Source of the DNA: Nitrososphaerota archaeon | GTDB taxonomy: Archaea; Thermoproteota; Nitrososphaeria; Nitrososphaerales; Nitrosopumilaceae | Direction of reading: 5' to 3' | Length of the DNA: 64,000 nt | Assembly (NCBI GenBank): GCA_028867785.1 | Contig: JAGWFS010000008.1 | Span: forward strand, 1-64,000 | Shown here: piece by piece, positions 23,774 to 32,375 of the stretch | Numbering within the stretch: the first letter of the stretch is position 1 | Layout of the letters: each line of letters opens with the position of its first letter | The notes under the pieces: model-generated | What the model was told of the DNA's origin: nothing | Seen by the model: only the letters and a program-made list of their open reading frames with translations | Databases searched by the model: none | Position numbers and translations under genes: made by a program

Positions 23774-24278
23774 CGCTGTATTCCTAGCTCTTTCCGTTCT
23801 GACAATCGGCAGCGCCATAGTGGCACTTGAAATACGCTCACTGATTTATGGATCCATAGCACTCATGCTGACATTATCTGGCATTGCAGGGTTCTTCTTG
23901 CTGCTTGATGCGCCTTTTGTAGCAATGTTCCAACTTTCAGTTTATGTGGGTTCCATTGCGGTACTCATTCTGTTTACTGTGATGCTAGTAAGACGCGAGC
24001 TGATATTCAACAAGATTGAGGACAAAAGAAGAAGATATGCAGGAATAGGATTGATGCTTGCATTAATGCTTGGAATCGGTATGATAATCATTGGCTCTGG
24101 CATGAAATCAATAGAGACAAACTCTCCATCAGTTGACTATAAGAAAATAGGCGAAGACTTTCTCACATATTATTCGCCAGCTCTTATAGTGATGGCATTG
24201 ATTTTGGCCTCGTCAGTGGTTGGCGCTTTGACTTTGGCAAGAAGGGAGGATATGACAAATGACCAACGGGCTGATTGA
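23757..24278 (+). CDS. nuoJ: Complex I subunit J
   Basis: 173 residues, five membrane helices. The third helix carries the conserved region LSVYVGSIAVLILFTVMLVR, including the pi-bulge-forming Y-x-G-A/S-I-x-V-L-F-x-F segment of NuoJ. The ATG at 23763 gives MVDAVFLALSVLTIGS and is the likelier start. Overlaps nuoK by 20 bases, typical of this operon. Confidence 0.9.
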   Translation: MLHMVDAVFLALSVLTIGSAIVALEIRSLIYGSIALMLTLSGIAGFFLLLDAPFVAMFQLSVYVGSIAVLILFTVMLVRRELIFNKIEDKRRRYAGIGLMLALMLGIGMIIIGSGMKSIETNSPSVDYKKIGEDFLTYYSPALIVMALILASSVVGALTLARREDMTNDQRAD

Positions 24279-24564
24279 TTTTGTCCTAGTTTCAGTGGCT
24301 CTTCTGGCCATTGGAATTTACGGATTATCTGTAAAGAGAAACGCAATTAGGATGCTGTTCGGGGTGGAAATGATAATCAATTCTGCAAACCTCAATCTGG
24401 TTGCATTTGCAAGATTCATACCAAACAGCCAAGGGCAAACTCTGGCCCTCTTTTCAATTGCAATCGCCGCTGCCGAAGTTGCGGTTGGACTTGCACTAGT
24501 CATTGTGGCATACAGGATGTACAAGAATATAGATATAGAAGACTTTAGGAGCCTGAAAGGATAA
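24259..24564 (+). CDS. nuoK: Complex I subunit K
   Basis: 101 residues, three membrane helices, exactly the usual NuoK length. Conserved Glu residues for proton transfer lie in FGVEMIINSANLNLVAFARF (Glu of G-x-E-x-x-x-N-A-x-N-L) and in FSIAIAAAEVAVGLALVIVA (Glu of A-A-A-E-x-A-x-G-L-A). Shares one base with the start of nuoM (TAATG). Confidence 0.93.
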   Translation: MTNGLIDFVLVSVALLAIGIYGLSVKRNAIRMLFGVEMIINSANLNLVAFARFIPNSQGQTLALFSIAIAAAEVAVGLALVIVAYRMYKNIDIEDFRSLKG

Positions 24565-26123
24565 TGCAGTATGTACTACTCCAGGCAATTTTCCTGCCTT
24601 TATTACTGTCTCCGGTAGCCTATTTACTCGGAAAAAGATTAGGACCAAATGCCGCAACATGGTTCACCTTTGGCATACTAGCTTACTGTACTGCAATAAT
24701 GACACTGGCGTCAGTATCTGGAACCTATGAAGAACATTATCCATGGACTCACCAGTTTGGAGAGTTTGGACTGGTGTTGGATGGACTTGCATCGCCTTTT
24801 GCAATAATAATCTATGTCATATCGACTGTAGTTGCCTTGTTTTCAAAGCCCTACATGGTTGCCAAGTTTACCGCACAATATGAGGAAAAAATGAGTGCAC
24901 AAAAGCAGGTGGTTGGAGACGGCCCCACTGCAATGGTAGAGTCGTCATCTCTGAAAACCTATGTGAACAGCCAGATTGGGATCTACTTTGCGCTTTATCT
25001 GGTCATGGCAATGGGCATGCTGGGTTCAGTACTTGCAACAAATCTGATAGAGTTCTATGTCTTCTTTGAGGTCATGCTAATTCCGGGATTCTTTATCATT
25101 GCATTGTGGGGTTATGAAGCAAAGCGAAGGGTTGCCCTGCTGTTCTTCTTCTGGACCCATGTTGGGGCGGTGATTCTGCTTCTTGGCTTTCTTGCAATAG
25201 GACTCAATGTAGGCAGCTTCAACTATGCCGACATTCATGAGCATGCAATACCGCATCGTATACTTGCACTTGCCGCAGTGGGTATAATCGTTGGACTTGG
25301 GGTAAAGATGGCTGCATTTGTGGTACACATATGGTTGCCACACACGTATAGGGCAGCTCCGACGCCGCTTAACGCATTATCATCTGGCGCGATGCTGGGT
25401 GTGGGGGCCTACGGCTTCTTTAGATTGCTGATAATGCTTTTGCCAGGCGAATACGGACATTTTGCCCTGTTTTTGAACCTGTGGGGAGTTGCAACCATGA
25501 TCTATGGAGGTATCATGGCGCTTGTACAAGATGATATCAAGAAATTCTTTGCTTATTCAAGTATAAGCCAGATGGGATATGTTCTCTTTGGAATAGGTAC
25601 TGCGTCAACTCTGGGTCTTTCTGGTTCTGAAATGTTATTTGTATCGCACAGCCTTGGCAAGGTGATTCTCTTCCTTATGGTAGGTGCAATCATACTACAG
25701 GTTGGAACCCGAAGCATCACAAAAATGGGAGGACTTGCGGGAAAAATGCCAATCACTGCAACTTGTGCAATGATTGGAGTGCTTACCATAGTTGGTATTC
25801 CTCCAACAAGTGGATTCATGGCAGAATGGACAATGTTCAACGGTGCGCTACAGACTGCAATTCAAGATGGTTCCACAGTTAGAATGGTTTCATTTGCCCT
25901 TGGGCTGATTGCAACTGTTATTACAATGGCATATTCTTTGTGGATGATAAAGCGAGTCTTCCTTGGAAAACTTCCGGAACACTTGGAAAAAACCAAGGAA
26001 GCAAGCTGGTACGTAACAGGCCCTATGATGGTACTGGCAGGGTTTACAATTGTTATTGGAATATATCCTGACATATTCTTCAACAAGATAATTCCTTTCA
26101 TGAAAGGACTGGTGGGAGTTTAA
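24564..26123 (+). CDS. nuoM: Complex I subunit M (antiporter-like)
   Basis: 519 residues with about 14 membrane helices. The antiporter-like core includes FFEVMLIPGFFIIALWGYEA (Glu of helix 5), VGLGVKMAAFVVHIWLPHTY (Lys of helix 7, then H-x-W-L-P-x-x-H/T-Y), DIKKFFAYSSISQMGYVLFG, and Glu/Lys residues in the discontinuous helix 12 (GIPPTSGFMAEWTMF). Proton-pumping subunit. Sits before nuoL; this M-L-N order differs from the bacterial L-M-N. Confidence 0.93.
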   Translation: MQYVLLQAIFLPLLLSPVAYLLGKRLGPNAATWFTFGILAYCTAIMTLASVSGTYEEHYPWTHQFGEFGLVLDGLASPFAIIIYVISTVVALFSKPYMVAKFTAQYEEKMSAQKQVVGDGPTAMVESSSLKTYVNSQIGIYFALYLVMAMGMLGSVLATNLIEFYVFFEVMLIPGFFIIALWGYEAKRRVALLFFFWTHVGAVILLLGFLAIGLNVGSFNYADIHEHAIPHRILALAAVGIIVGLGVKMAAFVVHIWLPHTYRAAPTPLNALSSGAMLGVGAYGFFRLLIMLLPGEYGHFALFLNLWGVATMIYGGIMALVQDDIKKFFAYSSISQMGYVLFGIGTASTLGLSGSEMLFVSHSLGKVILFLMVGAIILQVGTRSITKMGGLAGKMPITATCAMIGVLTIVGIPPTSGFMAEWTMFNGALQTAIQDGSTVRMVSFALGLIATVITMAYSLWMIKRVFLGKLPEHLEKTKEASWYVTGPMMVLAGFTIVIGIYPDIFFNKIIPFMKGLVGV

Positions 26124-26126
26124 AAA

Positions 26127-28205
26127 ATGGATTTTGGTTCTCTTGGTCTTAGTGCCGGGCCGTTAAATGTCTGGATGGTATGGATTCTGCCGTTTGTTGG
26201 GGCCCTGATAATTCCTGCAGCAGCGCGAGTCTCAAAAAACTCTTCAGGATATGTCGCAGTTGCATTTGCTCTGGCAAGTGCCGTTTCAGCTGCAACACTT
26301 ATCCCACTTGCATTACACAACCAGGAAATTCATAATCAGATTCCGTGGATATCGTCAATTGGATTAAAGGCTGGCATCTTGGCTGATCCGCTGGCAGCCA
26401 TAATGACCAATGTGGTTGCATGGATATCATTTCTGATCTTCGTGTACAGCTTGGGCTACATGAAAGGTGACAGGGATCTGATGAGGTTCTTCTTCTGGAT
26501 GTCTTTCTTTATCGGTTCCATGCAGCTAATCGTATTATCTGATAATTTTCTGCAACTCTTCTTTGGTTGGGAGGGTGTAGGCCTTGCATCGTATGCATTG
26601 GTCGGATTCTGGTACCGAGACAAGAAGAAAGACCATGTAGGAACAGAAGGACGTACTGTTCTTGGTCTGCTTGACTACTATTCTCCTACCCAGGCAGGAA
26701 TGAAGGCATTCATCATGACCAAAGTTGGCGATATCATGATGCTGGCTGGAATGTTCCTGATCTTTGCTTTTGCAGGAACTTTTGGGTTCAGGGAGCTTGC
26801 AGCAAACACAAGCTGGGCGACCGCAATGTCCTCGCAAAACCTCCTGATCCCTGCCGCAATTTTGTTATTTGGAGGAGCCATAGGCAAATCCGCTCAATTT
26901 CCACTAAACGAATGGTTGCTTGAAGCAATGACCGGACCTACCTCAGTTTCTGCGCTCATCCACGCAGCAACTATGGTAAAGGCAGGCGTATTCTTGGTTG
27001 CAAGACTAGGTCCGTTGTTCTTTGCCTTGGCAGCGGCCGGTCTTAACATGGACCAGTTCTTTGAGGTAGTGGCATGGGTTGGAGCAATCACTGCATTCCT
27101 GCTAGCTACTCAGGGAATGGTTCATACCGAGATAAAGAAAGTACTTGCATATTCAACGGGTTCACAAATCGGTTACATGATGATGGCTCTTGGCATTGCT
27201 GGTCTTTCGCGGCAATTTGTTGATGGTTATACTGCGGGCTTTTTCCATCTCATCTCGCACGCAATGTTCAAAGCTTCGCTATTCATGGCAGCAGGTTCGC
27301 TGTTGCATGTAGTTGGATCTAGATTTATGACTGACATGGGAGGACTTAGACGGCTCATGCCAAAGACCTACATCTTCATGTGGGCTGCAGGGCTGGGCTT
27401 GATGGGAGCTCCATTTATCACAACTGGCTTCTGGAGCAAGGATGCAATCTTTGGCGCCGTGTACCAGTCAGGCAATACCTGGGCCTTGCCAATATTTATC
27501 ATGGCAGTAATCACCGCTGTAATGACAACATTCTATACCACTAGAATGATCGGAATGGTCTTCTTTGGAAACAAGAGCAAACATGTGGAACACTTGGAAA
27601 AAGATGGGTATCATGTACACGAAGCAAGTCCAGTAATGTGGGTTCCGTATGGCATCCTGGCAGCTCTTACCATTGGAGTTGGCATTCTGGGATTGACCTT
27701 TGAGCATGAGATACACAATATATTCACAACATACTTGTCATCAACATTTGGAATCCAGTCCCAAGTAGGTGCAGTCGCTACAGAGTCTCAACAATTACTA
27801 GGCGGTTTTCTAGAAGGTGTCAATCCTATCGCATTGACAGCCTCTCTCTCTGCATTTGCAATTGGATTTGCACTGGGATATGTCTTCTATATTGGAAGAT
27901 TTGCAGACCCTGCCAAATTCGTAAACTCCAATATTGTCTTTTACGCAATACACAAGTTCTTCCTTAACAGGTGGTATCTTGACGCACTAATCAACTGGAC
28001 ATTTGTTGTAGGTCCGTTATATCTTGCAAGGGGAATATATCGATACTTTGAAGACAAGGTTATGGAGGGATTTAATCTGGTACCGGAAAAAACAATGGCA
28101 GGCGGAGCAAGAATATTGCAATCTACACAGACAGGAATCTCCCAGTCTTACTTGTATGTATTTGGAGCTGGCATCTTGATAGTGGTGCTATTGTTATTCA
28201 TTTAG
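26127..28205 (+). CDS. nuoL: Complex I subunit L (antiporter-like, long)
   Basis: 692 residues. The outermost pump. Motifs: LQLFFGWEGVGLASYALVGF (helix 5 Glu in G-W-E-G-V-G-L-x-S), GKSAQFPLNEWLLEAMTGPT (variant of K-S-A-Q-x-P-L-H-x-W-L-P-D-A-M, with Asn-Glu in place of His and Leu-Glu for Pro-Asp), SALIHAATMVKAGVFLVARL and TEIKKVLAYSTGSQIGYMMM. The extra C-terminal helices and long lateral helix of NuoL fit the last 200 residues. The substitution at the usual L-H-x-W-L-P-D motif is shared by F420H2- and some archaeal complexes. Begins 3 bases after nuoM. Confidence 0.93.
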   Translation: MDFGSLGLSAGPLNVWMVWILPFVGALIIPAAARVSKNSSGYVAVAFALASAVSAATLIPLALHNQEIHNQIPWISSIGLKAGILADPLAAIMTNVVAWISFLIFVYSLGYMKGDRDLMRFFFWMSFFIGSMQLIVLSDNFLQLFFGWEGVGLASYALVGFWYRDKKKDHVGTEGRTVLGLLDYYSPTQAGMKAFIMTKVGDIMMLAGMFLIFAFAGTFGFRELAANTSWATAMSSQNLLIPAAILLFGGAIGKSAQFPLNEWLLEAMTGPTSVSALIHAATMVKAGVFLVARLGPLFFALAAAGLNMDQFFEVVAWVGAITAFLLATQGMVHTEIKKVLAYSTGSQIGYMMMALGIAGLSRQFVDGYTAGFFHLISHAMFKASLFMAAGSLLHVVGSRFMTDMGGLRRLMPKTYIFMWAAGLGLMGAPFITTGFWSKDAIFGAVYQSGNTWALPIFIMAVITAVMTTFYTTRMIGMVFFGNKSKHVEHLEKDGYHVHEASPVMWVPYGILAALTIGVGILGLTFEHEIHNIFTTYLSSTFGIQSQVGAVATESQQLLGGFLEGVNPIALTASLSAFAIGFALGYVFYIGRFADPAKFVNSNIVFYAIHKFFLNRWYLDALINWTFVVGPLYLARGIYRYFEDKVMEGFNLVPEKTMAGGARILQSTQTGISQSYLYVFGAGILIVVLLLFI

Positions 28206-28215
28206 GTGAAAAAAT

Positions 28216-29703
28216 ATGCTAGACTTTACCTCAACCCCAATAATTCTAACTCTGACGCTGGGAGCAGTAGGTGTGATAATACCGGTAATCAGCGCGGCAA
28301 GAAAAGAAAAGAATGATTCTCTTTATGGCGGTATTGCCTTTGCCGCACTAGCTGCAGCAATAGGATTTGTCGCATATCAAATAATTTCAAAACATGTCCT
28401 GCCTGCAGCAATTTTCTCAAAGGGAGTGCTTGCAAACGACATGTTTGGATCTTTCTTTGCAATTGCAATGTTGATTGTTGGCATAATGACAACGGTCGGC
28501 TCCTTCAATTACATGAAGGGAAGGGCAAACCCGGCTGTTTACTATTCCCTGATAATTTTGTCGTCAATTGGGATGGTGCTGATTGCATATTCAACTGATC
28601 TGGTAATGCTGTTTGTCGCATGGGAACTGATGAGCATTCCAACCTATGTCCTGGCAGGATTTCTCAAAAAAGATCCAACCTCCAATGAGGCGGCCATCAA
28701 GTACTTTTTGTTTGGAGCCCTGTCTTCTGGAATAATAATCTGGGGCATCTCCTTGGCATACGGACTCACAGGTTCCACCAACATCGAGCAGGTGATAGCA
28801 GGATTTTCGCATCTAAGTCCTGACATGATGCCGCTTGCCATTCTTGCAGTAGGCATGTTTATAGCTGGATTTGGATTCAAGATTGGCCTTGTACCTTTCC
28901 ACATGTGGCTCCCAGATACGTACGAAGGGGCTCCGCCTACAATCTCGGCACTGCTTGCGGCAGGCACAAAAAAGGCCGGTTTTGCTGCAGCCCTGCGTGT
29001 AATAATAATGGGTGCTATAGCACTCAATCTGAACTGGTCACTTGCCCTTGCTGTAATAGCCGTCGTTACGATGACTTTTGGAAACTTGGCAGCCATAAGA
29101 CAGAAAAATCTCTCAAGAATGCTTGCATATTCCAGCATCGGCCATGCTGGCTACATCTTGATTGGTTTGAGCATTGCTCCATTTTCTGCAATTGGCATTG
29201 CAGCAGCACTATTCCATATTCTAAATCATGCAGTCATGAAGGCAGCAGCGTTCATAGCTGTAGCTGGAATAATTACAACCCTGTCCATATCTCACATTGA
29301 CAAACTTCGAGGACTTGGAAGAAGAATGCCCATTACTTCACTCGGGCTTGTCATATCACTCTTGGCTCTGGCAGGGGTTCCTCCACTCAACGGATTTTGG
29401 AGCAAACTAATGTTGTTTGGTTCTGCAATAAATGCTGGAGCGTCGGTTTCGTGGGCTCCGTATCTTGCAGTAGCTGGAGTGTTAAACAGCGCACTCTCGC
29501 TTGCATACTATGGTTGGATAATACGAAAGATGTACTTTGAAGAAGGCGAATCTGAAAAGAGAGTCAAAGAACCCAAGTCCATAATAGCTGTAATGATATT
29601 CTCCATAATCTTCATGGTCGGAATAGGAGTCTATCCAGATCCGTTTATCCAGTTTGCAAAATCAGCCGTTCCGGCCTTGACAAGCCTTTCTGCTATACAT
29701 TAA
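28216..29703 (+). CDS. nuoN: Complex I subunit N (antiporter-like)
   Basis: 495 residues, about 14 membrane helices. Motifs: LFVAWELMSIPTYVLAGFLK (helix 5 Glu), NEAAIKYFLFGALSSGIIIW, GFKIGLVPFHMWLPDTYEGA (helix 7/8 Lys, then P-F-H-x-W-x-P-D-x-Y-E-G-A-P), and RQKNLSRMLAYSSIGHAGYI. Third antiporter-like pump of the complex and last gene of the nuo operon. Its 3' end overlaps the convergent prenyl synthase gene by 11 bases, leaving no room for a separate terminator between them. Confidence 0.94.
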   Translation: MLDFTSTPIILTLTLGAVGVIIPVISAARKEKNDSLYGGIAFAALAAAIGFVAYQIISKHVLPAAIFSKGVLANDMFGSFFAIAMLIVGIMTTVGSFNYMKGRANPAVYYSLIILSSIGMVLIAYSTDLVMLFVAWELMSIPTYVLAGFLKKDPTSNEAAIKYFLFGALSSGIIIWGISLAYGLTGSTNIEQVIAGFSHLSPDMMPLAILAVGMFIAGFGFKIGLVPFHMWLPDTYEGAPPTISALLAAGTKKAGFAAALRVIIMGAIALNLNWSLALAVIAVVTMTFGNLAAIRQKNLSRMLAYSSIGHAGYILIGLSIAPFSAIGIAAALFHILNHAVMKAAAFIAVAGIITTLSISHIDKLRGLGRRMPITSLGLVISLLALAGVPPLNGFWSKLMLFGSAINAGASVSWAPYLAVAGVLNSALSLAYYGWIIRKMYFEEGESEKRVKEPKSIIAVMIFSIIFMVGIGVYPDPFIQFAKSAVPALTSLSAIH

Positions 29704-30544
29704 GCATAGTGAGATCTATCAGGCTCTCAAGCCTTCTTCTTGCCTGACTGTCGTTTATCTTTCTGAGCGCAGTCTTGGCTTTCTTTGAATAGCTGTTCAG
29801 CAGCATGTCCATGTGATCAAAGACATCACGGGGGTCAACGCTTTTCTTGATCAGGATGTTAAATAACTTGTCTTCATTGTTCCAATCCTGCAAGTCGTCA
29901 CGAATCTGGTATGCAATTCCCATGTTCTTGCCATATTCTGCAAATGCCATTATCTGCTCTTCGTTGCCATCCCCTAAAATGGCGCCAATCTTTGTTGCTG
30001 CCTCAAACGCAGTGGCAGTCTTGTATTCGATGACCTTGAGATAGTCATCAAATGTGATGTCCTCGCTTGATTCTAGTCTAGTTTCAATCATCTCGCCGTC
30101 GCTCATCATCATGGCTGTATTGGCAAGCTCCCTTGCTATTCTTGGATTGTCAAGACGCGACGATATGTTCAGAATTAACCCGAGAACAAAGTCGCCTGTC
30201 ATTATGCTGGTATTGTATCCATACTTGATGTGAAACGGATCCTTTCTTCTTCTTAGAATCTCGTTGTCAATTATGTCATCATGGATTACTGATTCGGTAT
30301 GCAGCAGCTCTACTGCGCAAGCTGCAATGAACGCATTCTCGTCACACTTGCCAACGCTTTCAGCAGCCAATACAAGTATGATGGGCCTTATTCTTTTTCC
30401 TCCCTCTAGTGCGTATTGCAAGGGTTCAAAAAATTCTGAAGCAGAGTAAAGGTCTAGTTCTTTTTTGAGCGCTTGATCTATAGAATCAATGTAGTTTTTG
30501 TAATCCTTGATTAGCGGGTTGATCTCAAAGTTTTTTCTATCCAA
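29693..30544 (-). CDS. idsA: Geranylgeranyl/polyprenyl diphosphate synthase
   Basis: 283 residues. Condenses isopentenyl diphosphate with allylic primers for archaeal lipid chains. First Asp-rich motif HDDIIDNEILRRR (D89-D90-x-x-D93, with the following Arg-rich helix), second motif QIRDDLQDW (D-D-x-x-D). GGKRIRPIILVLAAE (48-62) supplies the Lys and Arg that bind isopentenyl diphosphate. Somewhat shorter than most archaeal enzymes (about 320-350), missing part of the C-terminal helices. Product chain length cannot be read with certainty. Overlaps nuoN tail-to-tail; tRNA-Glu lies just upstream on the same strand. Confidence 0.88.
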   Translation of the reverse strand: MDRKNFEINPLIKDYKNYIDSIDQALKKELDLYSASEFFEPLQYALEGGKRIRPIILVLAAESVGKCDENAFIAACAVELLHTESVIHDDIIDNEILRRRKDPFHIKYGYNTSIMTGDFVLGLILNISSRLDNPRIARELANTAMMMSDGEMIETRLESSEDITFDDYLKVIEYKTATAFEAATKIGAILGDGNEEQIMAFAEYGKNMGIAYQIRDDLQDWNNEDKLFNILIKKSVDPRDVFDHMDMLLNSYSKKAKTALRKINDSQARRRLESLIDLTMLNV

Positions 30545-30598
30545 AAACTTGCACTAGCATGCGTGGGAAATAGTAAGAATATTAATGCTTTTGTAAGG

Positions 30599-30689
30599 TG
30601 CTCCAGCCGGGACTTTCATCATTTAGAATTTGAACCCGGGTCGTAGGATTGAAAGTCCCACATGCTTGACCGGTCTACACCACTGGAGC
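30599..30689 (-). tRNA. tRNA-Glu (anticodon TTC) with a 16-nt intron in the T loop
   Basis: Acceptor arms GCTCCAG/CTGGAGC with discriminator A (30599). D arm from 30680, anticodon stem TGGGA/TCCTA with loop CTTTCAA (anticodon TTC), T stem CCGGG/CCCGG. The T loop is interrupted: exon 1 is 30689-30629 and exon 2 is 30612-30599. The intron, TTCTAAATGATGAAAG (30628-30613), leaves a normal loop TTCAAAT when removed, between positions 59 and 60. The surrounding sequence makes a complete bulge-helix-bulge: outer helix = T stem, 4-bp helix TTCA/TGAA, 3-nt bulges AAT and AGT, and inner TC/GA. CCA is not encoded in full. The mature tRNA is 75 nt. Confidence 0.9.
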
Positions 30690-30772
30690 CCGACCTGCAT
30701 CCAGTTTCTTATCCATAAAATCCTTTTGAAGTCATTCCAAAGATTTTTTTAGTGCCGAATTTGATAAATCGC

Positions 30773-31408
30773 ATGAGTCCCCTAATTGAAAGAATTGATA
30801 AAATAATTGAAGAACAAAGCTTGCTCAAACATAAATTCTATGTAATGTGGAATGAAGGCAAGCTTTCTATTGAATCTCTCTGTGGTTATTCAAAAGAATA
30901 CTTTCAGCTAGTAAAGTCGGTCCCTTCCTTTGTCGGGGCAATTATGGAAAACAGTCCGTCTGATCTGCGTGAGAAGATATCTGCCAACCAAAAGGAAGAA
31001 TCTGAACACGTGGAGCCTTGGATAAAATTTTCAGGTTTTCTGGGTGTCTCACGGGAAGAGATGAAAAGCTACATGGGTCTTGACAAGACTAGGCAGGCAG
31101 TGTCAGGCCTTTCAGGGCTTATGACATCATTTGAAAAGGGAACAGTTGCCATGTATGCACTGGAACAAGAAATCCCAAAAATCAGCCTCTCAAAGATTGA
31201 TGGACTGAGAAAGTTCTATGGCGTAGCAGACGATGACGCAATTGAATATTTCAGAATTCACACCGAAGCCGACATACGACACGCAGCACTCTGGAGACGA
31301 GTTATTGAAAATTCCAGCATGCCAGAAAGCGAATTAATTGACGTTGCATCCAAGTCTCTTGCAGCTCAGAATCTATTACTGGACAGCTGCTATGAGGCAT
31401 ACTGCTAG
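30773..31408 (+). CDS. Haem-oxygenase-like diiron protein (TenA/PqqC/CADD fold)
   Basis: 211 residues from ATG 30773; the frame also offers GTG 30752, whose numbering is used here. All-helical, with the ligand pattern of haem-oxygenase-like diiron oxidases: E82/E83 and His86 (KEESEHVEPW), E138 or E140 (YALEQEIP), and His170-x3-Asp174-x2-His177 (HTEADIRH). The H-x3-D-x2-H block is the clearest signature and matches CADD, the chlamydial enzyme that makes p-aminobenzoate from its own tyrosine. Spacing of the first Glu-His pair is shorter (E-x2/3-H) than in CADD. TenA's active-site Cys is not evident. A role in folate/methanopterin precursor synthesis is possible but unproven. Lies between two tRNA genes. 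Confidence 0.65.
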   Translation: MSPLIERIDKIIEEQSLLKHKFYVMWNEGKLSIESLCGYSKEYFQLVKSVPSFVGAIMENSPSDLREKISANQKEESEHVEPWIKFSGFLGVSREEMKSYMGLDKTRQAVSGLSGLMTSFEKGTVAMYALEQEIPKISLSKIDGLRKFYGVADDDAIEYFRIHTEADIRHAALWRRVIENSSMPESELIDVASKSLAAQNLLLDSCYEAYC

Positions 31409-31451
31409 CCCTATACAATTTTTATACTGCATGCCAAATTGTTCTGTCGTT

Positions 31452-31525
31452 GGGCCCATAACTCAGCTTGGTAGAGTAACCGGCTCATAACCGGTGAGCC
31501 AAGGGATCGAAGCCCTTTGGGCCCA
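31452..31525 (+). tRNA. tRNA with CAT anticodon (elongator Met or Ile2)
   Basis: 74 nt: acceptor GGGCCCA/TGGGCCC, discriminator A, D arm with CAGCTTGGTAGAG, anticodon stem ACCGG/CCGGT with loop CTCATAA, T arm AGGGATCGAAGCCCT. No intron. The anticodon stem lacks the three G-C pairs of initiator tRNA. CAT can be elongator Met or the tRNA-Ile whose C34 becomes agmatidine; the GGGCCC acceptor is closer to isoleucine tRNAs. CCA not encoded. Confidence 0.88.
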
Positions 31526-31796
31526 CTCCAATTAATTTTCTATTTGTATGACTGAAAAGATGCTTCTCGCGTTTACCTTGATAACAGCTAACGTTCTGTT
31601 CGTAAAACCAATTTTAAAATAATCAGTTAACTATTTTGATTTGGCTGCAATGAGGAATCAGAGTTATGGCTGAAATAATGATGTGAAGGCATTTGTCTGA
31701 GCTGCCGAAAATCTACAAAAGATTTGATAAATTTGACACGGAGCATCAATACAAAACGGTACAGAGTATATATAAAACCAGTATATAAAGACCAGA
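31526..31796. other. Intergenic region upstream of TBP
   Basis: No firm gene. A 24-codon hydrophobic frame (31548-31622, MTEKMLLAFTLITANVLFVK) could be a small membrane peptide but has no support beyond being open. The distal part holds the TBP promoter. Confidence 0.35.
31767..31789 (+). promoter_or_regulatory. Tandem TATA boxes of the TBP gene
   Basis: TATATATAAAA at 31767-31777 and TATATAAA at 31782-31789. The first is centred about 26 bases before the ATG (31797), so it predicts a leaderless message. The second is too close to the start to direct that transcript and would place TBP over the start site, which suggests negative autoregulation (inference). Confidence 0.6.
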
Positions 31797-32360
31797 ATGC
31801 CTCAGACAAAACCAATTGTCAGTATTGAAAATGTTGTGGCATCAGCTTCTGTTGATCAACGCATTGATCTTAACGTAATCACGCAAACTTTTCCAGACGT
31901 TGAATATCATCCTGATCAATTTCCCGGTCTAGTTTTTAGATTGAAATCCCCAAAGACTGCGACACTGATTTTCAGCTCAGGCAAGATGGTCTGCACCGGG
32001 GCAAAATCTGAAGAACAAGCAATCAAAGCTGTTCGAAGCGTAGTTCAAAAATTAAGGAAAGGAGGAATCAAGATCAAAAAGGATGCGGTTATAGTCATTC
32101 AAAACATAGTAGCATCAGCAAGCCTTGGGGGAAAAATACACTTGGAACAAGCAGCAAGAGGACTTCCAAGAAGCATGTACGAACCGGAACAGTTTCCGGG
32201 ACTGATACACAGAATGCTAGATCCAAAGACTGTCATCCTGTTATTCGCATCAGGAAAACTGGTCTGTACAGGTGCAAAGAAGGAATCTGAGGTATACAGG
32301 GCAGTACATAATCTGCATACGTTGCTTGAAGAAAAAGAACTAATGATCTACGAGAGCTAG
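31797..32360 (+). CDS. tbp: TATA-box-binding protein
   Basis: 187 residues in two pseudo-symmetric halves: PIVSIENVVASASVDQRIDL...FPGLVFRLKSPKTATLIFSS then GKMVCTGAKSEEQA, and AVIVIQNIVASASLGGKIHL...FPGLIHRMLDPKTVILLFAS then GKLVCTGAKKESE. The paired intercalating Phe residues and the Q/P-F-P-G-L strands are intact. Binds box A and recruits TFB and RNA polymerase. The acidic C-terminal tail (LLEEKELMIYES) is short. Single-gene transcript behind the tandem TATA boxes; convergent with pyrE. Confidence 0.96.
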   Translation: MPQTKPIVSIENVVASASVDQRIDLNVITQTFPDVEYHPDQFPGLVFRLKSPKTATLIFSSGKMVCTGAKSEEQAIKAVRSVVQKLRKGGIKIKKDAVIVIQNIVASASLGGKIHLEQAARGLPRSMYEPEQFPGLIHRMLDPKTVILLFASGKLVCTGAKKESEVYRAVHNLHTLLEEKELMIYES

Positions 32361-32375
32361 TCTTTAATCTTGACT

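Noticed and set aside
31548-31622. 24-aa hydrophobic frame after the CAT tRNA
   Set aside because: Too short to support without conservation data.
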